Of a DNA stretch of 10,717 nucleotides, positions 5,877 to 10,717 are shown in pieces. The notes below the pieces were generated by a model. That model did not search any database, was not told where the DNA came from, and saw only the letters and a list, made by a program, of their open reading frames with translations. Source of the DNA: RGIG7450 sp045648785 (lineage in GTDB: Bacteria; Bacillota; Clostridia; RUG12999); NCBI GenBank assembly GCA_045648785.1, contig JAZROP010000024.1, positions 1 through 10,717 on the forward strand. Reading direction: 5' to 3'. Position 1 is the first letter of the stretch; each line of letters starts with the position of its first letter. Both the position numbers and the translations under genes were made by a program.

Positions 5877-7775
5877 GTGAATGTTTTGAAAGAAAAAAAC
5901 AGCAGTAAATCTGTCGTTAAAATATTAAAGAGAGAGCCGATGAATATAAAACAGTCGCTTATGGCAATTCTTATAATGTCGCTTGCTGGCTTTCTTATTC
6001 AGTCGCTTATACAAAATGGTTTATTTGACTATATGCATTTTGTGTATATAATTTACCCAGCAATAGTTATCTTTAATATTTTACCCGTTTTTTTAATTAT
6101 TTCTTTTTTTTATTTTATCACGGGGAAAATTTGGCCCGGATGTATTGTTTCATATCTGCCGCTTATCCTGCTGAACATGGCGAATTTTTATAAAATAAAA
6201 TTTCGTGATGAGCCGCTTAAAATAAGCGACCTAGCCCTTGTTGGAGAAATGGAAAATATAACTCAGAACTATGAATTAACACCTACAATTGGAATTGCTG
6301 TAGGCGTGGTGTTTGCTATAATCTCAGTCGTGGTTGCGATTAAATATTTAAAATGTGCCAAGATAAAAATCCCTTTAAAAATAATTGGTGTTATGACAAC
6401 TTTATGCTGTATGATTTTGTCATATAACTTTATTTATAACAATAAACAGATTTATGAGAAAATACCGACATTTGCAGTGGAATTTCATGATGCAAGTATG
6501 GCGAAACATCATGGGATGCTTTATACATTACTTGTAAGTGCGGATGCGACAAAATACAATATGCCCAGTGGCTACAGTGATGATATTGCAGTAAGCCTGC
6601 TATCAGACCACACCTCTGCGACAATAGCAAAAAAAGAAGAAAAAATTAATATCATAGCCATTATGGGAGAAGCCTTTTTTGATGTGAGAAGAGGGGAATT
6701 TGCCCAATTTGAAAGGGACATTAATCCTTATGATAATTATGATAAAATAAAGTCGGAAGGTTACACGGGAAAATTGATTGTTCCGGGCTACGGTGGAAGC
6801 ACAGAGTCAAGTGAATTTGAATTTCTTACCGGTGTAAATCAATTCCTTCTGGACAGCGGTATGCCTACGGCATATAAAACTTATATAACCCGACCGGCGT
6901 ACAGTCTTGTGAGGTTTTTAAAAGAAGAGGGATATCATGCGATTGCAATACACCCCGGGTACGGTTGGTTTTACAACCGGAATAACGTATATCCTAATCT
7001 TGGGTTTGATGATTATATCAGCCGCGAGGATATGGGTGATAATTTGCCACAGGTGTACGGATATATTGAAGACGAATTTACGAAAAATCAGATTATTGAC
7101 AAATATCTGTCGCATTATGAAAATCATCCCGATGTACCATACTTTAATTTTACAGTAACAATCCAGAATCACGGTCCCTATCCTGACAATGACCAGGGAA
7201 GAGAAAAGATATACCTTCGTCCGGATAATTTAACTGATGAAAATTACCACATAATTAATAACTATCTTAATGGTATTAAAGCTACAGACAAGCTTCTCGG
7301 TGATGTTTGCAGCTTTGCTGAATCAAGAGAAGAACCCGTTGCAGTGCTCTTTTTTGGTGACCATCTGCCATATCTTGATGAAAACATAGAGTGTTTTAAT
7401 GCTTTGGGATATAACATTTCGCACAGAAATGAAGATGGAATTGAAAACAAGTATAAGGTTGAATATCTTATGTGGAGCAACGATGCAGCTAAAAAGGTTA
7501 TAAAAAAGCTGAAGGGAAATATTAAAAAGGGAGAAGGCCCGGAAATCTCTGCAAACTTTCTCGGTAGTGAACTGCTTGATTATCTTGGAATGGAAAAGCC
7601 GGCATTTTTTGAATTTGTAAGTACTGTTAGAGATAAGGTAAATGTTATTTCACCTCATTATTATAAATCGGGCGAGGATAAAATGGATTTGCCGGAAAAT
7701 GAAACAGCGGAAATACTCGAAAAATATAAATTGTTGCAATATTACAATCTTAGAAGATATAATATTGACAAATAA
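5877..7775 (+). CDS. Membrane-anchored LTA synthase family / sulfatase-type phosphoglycerol transferase
   Basis: This enzyme probably works outside the membrane, adding phosphoglycerol from phosphatidylglycerol to a lipid- or sugar-linked acceptor, as LtaS does. With GTG 5877 as start it has 632 residues. Hydrophobic segments near 25-47, 52-81, 85-103, 136-157 and 165-186 make up the membrane part. The extracellular catalytic domain holds the alkaline-phosphatase-superfamily metal and active-site motifs in order: IMGEAFFD (Glu265), GGSTESSEFE (Thr309, the likely nucleophile), HPGYGWFYN (His359), NHGPY (His432) and FFGDHLP (Asp495, His496). The start is uncertain: GTG 5877 has AGGTGA (5866-5871) five bases upstream, GTG 5868 overlaps that site, and ATG 5940 would still keep all membrane segments. 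Whether it makes true lipoteichoic acid or decorates another polymer cannot be read from the sequence. upp follows 63 bases later, with its own promoter. Confidence 0.85.
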   Translation: MNVLKEKNSSKSVVKILKREPMNIKQSLMAILIMSLAGFLIQSLIQNGLFDYMHFVYIIYPAIVIFNILPVFLIISFFYFITGKIWPGCIVSYLPLILLNMANFYKIKFRDEPLKISDLALVGEMENITQNYELTPTIGIAVGVVFAIISVVVAIKYLKCAKIKIPLKIIGVMTTLCCMILSYNFIYNNKQIYEKIPTFAVEFHDASMAKHHGMLYTLLVSADATKYNMPSGYSDDIAVSLLSDHTSATIAKKEEKINIIAIMGEAFFDVRRGEFAQFERDINPYDNYDKIKSEGYTGKLIVPGYGGSTESSEFEFLTGVNQFLLDSGMPTAYKTYITRPAYSLVRFLKEEGYHAIAIHPGYGWFYNRNNVYPNLGFDDYISREDMGDNLPQVYGYIEDEFTKNQIIDKYLSHYENHPDVPYFNFTVTIQNHGPYPDNDQGREKIYLRPDNLTDENYHIINNYLNGIKATDKLLGDVCSFAESREEPVAVLFFGDHLPYLDENIECFNALGYNISHRNEDGIENKYKVEYLMWSNDAAKKVIKKLKGNIKKGEGPEISANFLGSELLDYLGMEKPAFFEFVSTVRDKVNVISPHYYKSGEDKMDLPENETAEILEKYKLLQYYNLRRYNIDK

Positions 7776-7793
7776 TGTCGTCAGAGATATAAT
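7765..7793 (+). promoter_or_regulatory. Perfect-consensus upp promoter
   Basis: TTGACA (7765-7770) and TATAAT (7788-7793) are separated by exactly 17 bases, a full match to the sigma-A/sigma-70 consensus. The -35 box lies inside the last codons of the upstream gene. Transcription should begin near 7800, about 40 bases before upp. A second, weaker pair, TTGCAA (7734-7739) and TATAAT (7758-7763) with an 18-base spacer, lies just upstream. Confidence 0.85.
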
Positions 7794-7838
7794 TAATTTA
7801 AATATAATTGCCTGTCAGGGCAGAATGGAGAGGTAAAA

Positions 7839-8468
7839 ATGAACAATAAAATTCATATTATGGACCACCCTCTTATTATTCATAAGACAACAATGATGAG
7901 AGATGAAAACACCACTACCAAGGATTTCAGAGCTTTGGTAAATGAAATTGCACTTCTGATGGGTTATGAAGCTACAAGAGAGCTTGATATGGTTGATGTA
8001 AAAGTTAAAACTCCCATGGCTGAAATGACAGGTAAAATGATAAAAAAAGATGTTGCCATTGTTCCTATTTTACGTGCAGGACTTGGAATGGTTGATGCAC
8101 TTTTAGAGCTTGTACCGACAGCTAAGGTTGGTCACATAGGTCTTTACCGTGACCATGACACTCTTCAGCCTGTTGAGTATTATTGCAAGCTACCCAACGA
8201 AATTGATAAGCGTCAGGTAATTGTTGTTGACCCTATGCTTGCTACAGGTGGTAGTGCGAGTGCGGCAATAAACTTTATTAAACAGCGCGGCGCAAAGGAC
8301 ATTAAATTTATGTGTCTTATTGCGGCACCCGAAGGTCTTGAGGTATTAACAAAAGCACATCCCGATGTTGAAATTTACTGCGGAGCGCTTGATGAAAAGC
8401 TTAATGAAATAGGATATATTGTTCCTGGTCTCGGTGACGCCGGTGACAGACTTTTCGGCACACTTTAA
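7839..8468 (+). CDS. upp: Uracil phosphoribosyltransferase
   Basis: This cytosolic salvage enzyme makes UMP from uracil and PRPP. The 209-residue protein has the standard length and is conserved end to end. It shows ILRAGLGMV (77-85), the PRPP-binding loop DPMLATGGSASA (131-142) and the uracil-binding C-terminal segment GYIVPGLGDAGDRLFGT (192-208). GGAGAGG stands six bases before ATG 7839. It has its own perfect-consensus promoter overlapping the end of the previous gene and is followed by two hairpins, so it is probably transcribed alone. No uracil permease gene is next to it. The PRPP it uses is made by prs in the same window. Confidence 0.97.
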   Translation: MNNKIHIMDHPLIIHKTTMMRDENTTTKDFRALVNEIALLMGYEATRELDMVDVKVKTPMAEMTGKMIKKDVAIVPILRAGLGMVDALLELVPTAKVGHIGLYRDHDTLQPVEYYCKLPNEIDKRQVIVVDPMLATGGSASAAINFIKQRGAKDIKFMCLIAAPEGLEVLTKAHPDVEIYCGALDEKLNEIGYIVPGLGDAGDRLFGTL

Positions 8469-8478
8469 AACTAATGAT

Positions 8479-8512
8479 AAAGATGGTAAAACAATTTTGT
8501 TTTGCCATCTTT
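8479..8512 (+). terminator. upp terminator
   Basis: Arms 8479-8492 and 8499-8512 form a 14-pair stem with one G-T wobble and a short loop, and TTTTAT continues after it. It begins ten bases after the upp stop codon. Confidence 0.85.
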
Positions 8513-8516
8513 TTAT

Positions 8517-8554
8517 AAATAAGAACGGTAGCTATATTGCTACCGTTCTTATTT
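8517..8554. terminator. Second hairpin, shared by the convergent genes
   Basis: A perfect stem has arms 8521-8532 and 8539-8550, extending to 8517/8554, with loop TATATT. It overlaps the stop codon of the minus-strand peptidase gene and backs up the upp terminator. The minus-strand sequence after it, ATTTATAAAA, is only moderately T-rich, so for that gene termination may rely on both hairpins together. Confidence 0.7.
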
Positions 8555-9775
8555 TAAGTGATAATGCTGGATAACATTCAGCCAAGTTTTATCTTTATCG
8601 GTTGAATAATCTGATTTGTAAATATTTACTGCATAATATTCTTCGTATGTAATGTCCTGCTCGTGAATTATTTTTGCTGCATCACAGCCTACATATCTGT
8701 AATGCCATGGCTCATATGCATACCCGGTAATGTATTCTTCGCCCTTTTCGTATCGTTCAATAAACCCGAATTCATAAGAGTGATTTTTAAGCCATGCGTA
8801 TTCCTTTGAGTTTTCAAAGGTGGTATATAGTGAGTTTATATCTACTGCAAGCCCGGTCTGATGTTCGGAATATCCGGGACGGGCAGAATATTTTTCTGCA
8901 TAGTTTTCACCGTAATTTCTCAGATAGGAATTGTAGAGGTTTCTCTGATAAGTCTCAGTGCGGTGTGAGGACACAATTTTAAGTTGCAGTCCTTCTTTTG
9001 CTGCAGCATCGTACATATCAACATATTTGTAATATGCCTCTTTATCGAGATAGTGAGTAGTGCCTGCTGACTTGGTGTATAGCCGGTCCACTGTTACAAG
9101 ATTGTTTGCTGTGAAATTTGCAGGAAGACTATTTAATTTATTTACAAGTACTTGGCGCGAGTTGTAATCTGTTACGGTTGCTGCATCGGTAAATTTCGTT
9201 TTGTCAAGTCCTATATTGACGCTGTTTATTACAACTCCGGCATCCATTTGCGGATTGTTGCAGTAGAATGAGTAATATCTGCTGAAGTTTTCAGGGTAAA
9301 AATCCCCACAAAGACAGTATCTCATAAGATTGCTGACCAACATGTTATAATGATTTGTGTGCATGTCTCTGTTGATATAAGAACCACTATTGTCATATAC
9401 AACCGTTATGCCGAAAATATGTTCTGCCATTGCAGAAGGAATTAAAACTTCCGTTGTGGTAACAGACGGGAAAGGCAAAGAATATTCCGTGCCATTTAGA
9501 GTATAGCTTGAGGAGGATGCTTTGTGAAAAACAACATCTCCGTCGCGTGAAATAATGTAAAAGCTATTGTCGTTGTCATTCTGATACACAACAGCCCCTA
9601 AGGCTTCACTTACTCCTGTGAGCGGCAGATAAATGGTATCATTAATGTTAATAACACCGCCTTCAATCTTTGTATCATTAAAGGGGGTTTTTACAGTTAG
9701 TGAGTTATTGCTGATGGCATAAGACTGCAAATTAAAAATGGATAAAACAAAAATAAATACCAGAAATTTTTTCAT
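8549..9775 (-). CDS. Secreted VanY-type D-alanyl-D-alanine carboxypeptidase with stalk-type N-terminus
   Basis: This is a probable exported zinc peptidase that removes the terminal D-alanine from peptidoglycan stem peptides. The 408 residues split into a signal peptide (about 1-20, ending QSYA), a stalk/copper-amine-oxidase-N-like region (about 26-135, with IYLPLTGVSEALGAVVY and a second beta repeat), a linker region of unknown role (140-205), and the VanY catalytic domain (about 207-365). Metal ligands are visible: His305 and Asp312 in SEHQTGLAVD, and His358 in EPWHYRYVG, with Glu355 the likely catalytic base and SSHRT (269-273) the substrate-side motif. AGGTGA (9787-9782) is six bases before ATG 9775. 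No vanS/vanR or vanHAX genes are nearby, so a housekeeping wall-trimming role is more likely than glycopeptide resistance. It converges on upp. Confidence 0.9.
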   Translation of the reverse strand: MKKFLVFIFVLSIFNLQSYAISNNSLTVKTPFNDTKIEGGVININDTIYLPLTGVSEALGAVVYQNDNDNSFYIISRDGDVVFHKASSSSYTLNGTEYSLPFPSVTTTEVLIPSAMAEHIFGITVVYDNSGSYINRDMHTNHYNMLVSNLMRYCLCGDFYPENFSRYYSFYCNNPQMDAGVVINSVNIGLDKTKFTDAATVTDYNSRQVLVNKLNSLPANFTANNLVTVDRLYTKSAGTTHYLDKEAYYKYVDMYDAAAKEGLQLKIVSSHRTETYQRNLYNSYLRNYGENYAEKYSARPGYSEHQTGLAVDINSLYTTFENSKEYAWLKNHSYEFGFIERYEKGEEYITGYAYEPWHYRYVGCDAAKIIHEQDITYEEYYAVNIYKSDYSTDKDKTWLNVIQHYHLK

Positions 9776-9845
9776 ATATAATCACCTGATTTTTATTGTT
9801 ATAAGAGGTGCGAAATGACACCATTTGTAAAATAGATTTAAAATA

Positions 9846-9874
9846 ATTATATATTAATTTTATGTTATTTGCAA
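9846..9874 (-). promoter_or_regulatory. Promoter of the VanY-type peptidase gene
   Basis: On the minus strand, TTGCAA (9874-9869) and a consensus TATAAT (9851-9846) are 17 bases apart. The expected leader is about 65 bases long and ends with AGGTGA before the ATG. Confidence 0.7.
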
Positions 9875-9912
9875 TAGTTTTTTTTATGTTTGAGAGGCCT
9901 TTAACTGTGTTG

Positions 9913-9941
9913 TTGATATATTTTTGAGGTAACGATATAAT
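9913..9941 (+). promoter_or_regulatory. Plus-strand promoter toward the transposase
   Basis: TTGATA (9913-9918) and TATAAT (9936-9941) lie 17 bases apart. The nearest plus-strand gene is the transposase 130 bases on. It may drive that gene, or belong to DNA interrupted by the insertion sequence. The remaining 9776-10074 gap is AT-rich, with two promoters and a hairpin; I see no small gene in it. Confidence 0.5.
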
Positions 9942-10037
9942 TAAAGTCTCTGTCCTATATGAGTGTTGATGAACAAAAAATATACATTTTTAAAAATAAT
10001 TATGCATAAATAGATTTGTGATAACAAAAATAATTAT

Positions 10038-10068
10038 ATTCCCTTACAAATACATTTTGTGGGGGAAT
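10038..10068 (+). promoter_or_regulatory. Hairpin covering the transposase ribosome binding site
   Basis: ATTCCCTTACAAA (10038-10050) can pair with TTTGTGGGGGAAT (10056-10068) through 11 Watson-Crick and two G-T pairs around a 5-base loop. The GGGGGA ribosome binding site (10061-10066), eight bases before the ATG, lies wholly in the right arm and would be hidden in the folded RNA. Insertion sequences often use such structures to limit transposase made from outside transcripts; that role here is inferred. Confidence 0.55.
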
Positions 10069-10074
10069 AATTTT

Positions 10075-10717
10075 ATGTTAGGTTTTAATTCTAATTTCAA
10101 TGATATTCAAAAGCAAATCTCTTTTGCAAATCTTACTGACGAGCAAATTCAGGAGTTGATGTCTATTTTGCAAACAAAGAGAAGTGAACAATCCAAACTA
10201 ACAAAGGAAGAAAAGGTCTTTCTTCAATGTTGCAGAGAACGTAGGAGTTATTCTGCAAATAAGGATTTAGATACTGTTGTTTGTCCTATTTGTGGTTCAA
10301 TCAAGATTATTAAGAATGGCACAAAAAATGGCAGACAGAGATACAAATGTAAAGACTGTGCAAGAACTTTTGGGGATACCTTTGGTACTGTTGCTTTTCG
10401 CTCCAAATTATCTATTGTAAAGTGGATTGAGTTTATCAAGTTAACTTTACAAGGGGAGAGTTGCCGTACCATAGCAAAAGAACTTGGTATCAACAAGCAG
10501 ACAGTATTACACAACAGACATAGGATATGTTCTGTTCTTCATCAGTTTGTGTGCAATCAAGACGATTTCAAGAGTTTAGCAGAGAGTGACGAGTATTACT
10601 ATCCTTTGTCTTTCAAGGACATAAAAGCCCCAATGTTTTTCTTGAATACACTTGGCAGAATGCCATATACTCATAGAAATTACAAACAAAAACTCGAATA
10701 TATTGAGAAACAAGGAT
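10075..10717 (+). CDS. IS1595-type transposase, 5' part (runs off the window)
   Basis: The reading frame is open from ATG 10075 to the window edge, giving 214 residues of a protein whose family is usually near 300. After a coiled, charged N-terminus comes a zinc ribbon with CPICGS (70-75) and CKDCARTF (92-99), so Cys70, Cys73, Cys92 and Cys95. A helix-turn-helix follows, with GESCRTIAKELGINKQTV (127-144). ESDEYYYPLSFK (170-181) probably holds the first acidic residue (Asp172) of the DDE-type catalytic core; the rest lies outside. GGGGGA stands eight bases before the start, inside a hairpin. The right end of the element, its terminal repeats and target duplication are not visible, so whether the element is intact is unknown. 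Assignment to IS1595 rather than another zinc-ribbon transposase family is by recognition of the domain order. Confidence 0.8.
   Translation, partial: MLGFNSNFNDIQKQISFANLTDEQIQELMSILQTKRSEQSKLTKEEKVFLQCCRERRSYSANKDLDTVVCPICGSIKIIKNGTKNGRQRYKCKDCARTFGDTFGTVAFRSKLSIVKWIEFIKLTLQGESCRTIAKELGINKQTVLHNRHRICSVLHQFVCNQDDFKSLAESDEYYYPLSFKDIKAPMFFLNTLGRMPYTHRNYKQKLEYIEKQG
10075..10717 (+). mobile_element. Insertion sequence, IS1595-like, partial
   Basis: The transposase gene indicates an insertion sequence that extends past the right edge. Its left boundary lies somewhere between about 9880 and 10070 but cannot be fixed without the right-hand inverted repeat. Only the coding part is therefore marked. 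Confidence 0.65.

Noticed and set aside
8549..9775. Vancomycin resistance gene
   Set aside because: VanY-type domains are widespread housekeeping peptidases. No vanHAX ligase genes or vanRS regulators are in the window.
10248..10514. Antisense open frame in the transposase region
   Set aside because: It lies opposite a well-supported zinc-ribbon/HTH coding frame and has no ribosome binding site or recognisable domain.
1..10717. CRISPR arrays, tRNA, rRNA, riboswitch or T-box leaders
   Set aside because: No regularly spaced short repeats, no cloverleaf and no leader long enough for these were seen. Gene leaders here are mostly 25-65 bases.

Overview
The window looks like chromosomal DNA from a low-GC Gram-positive anaerobe of the class Clostridia. 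Several things point that way: AT-rich intergenic DNA, strong AGGAGG-type ribosome binding sites, sigma-A-type promoters with 17-base spacers, a glmU-prs gene pair, an LTA-synthase-like enzyme, and two secreted proteins with the 'stalk'/copper-amine-oxidase-N-like domain common in Clostridia. The exact genus cannot be told from the sequence. Most genes are ordinary housekeeping genes. The unusual parts are the ruvC-prs junction and the right-hand end, where a transposase begins.

Layout. At 61-1309 (minus) lies argG, argininosuccinate synthase, with a hairpin terminator after it and a clear promoter before it. Diverging from it at 1443-1937 (plus) is ruvC, the Holliday junction nuclease. It is followed by a self-contained gene (2056-3024, plus) for a secreted protein with two stalk-type repeats and its own promoter. 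Directly after that gene sits a second, diverged copy of the last 157 bases of ruvC (3072-3228), then a bidirectional terminator. From the right come glmU (5670-4306) and prs (4257-3280), a minus-strand operon for UDP-GlcNAc and PRPP synthesis. Diverging from glmU at 5877-7775 (plus) is a membrane-anchored LTA-synthase/sulfatase-type enzyme. Then comes upp (7839-8468, plus), uracil phosphoribosyltransferase, driven by a perfect-consensus promoter that overlaps the end of the previous gene. Two hairpins separate upp from a convergent minus-strand gene (8549-9775) for a secreted VanY-type D,D-carboxypeptidase with a stalk-type N-terminus. A 299-base AT-rich gap leads to the 5' part of an IS1595-type transposase (10075 to the window edge).

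How the genes relate. prs makes PRPP and upp uses it, so the window holds both the supply of PRPP and one salvage use of it. glmU, the LTA-synthase-like enzyme and the VanY-type peptidase all act on the cell envelope: precursor supply, anionic polymer synthesis and peptidoglycan trimming. argG and ruvC are stand-alone here, without argH or ruvAB beside them.

Most worth a second look: (1) the ruvC 3' duplication that brackets a single secreted-protein gene. It looks like gene-end replacement by incoming DNA, with the displaced native ruvC end left behind. (2) GlmU has lost the arginine of its nucleotide-binding loop signature. (3) The transposase's ribosome binding site lies in one arm of a hairpin. 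I found no tRNA, rRNA, CRISPR array or riboswitch, and no wholly new multi-gene system.
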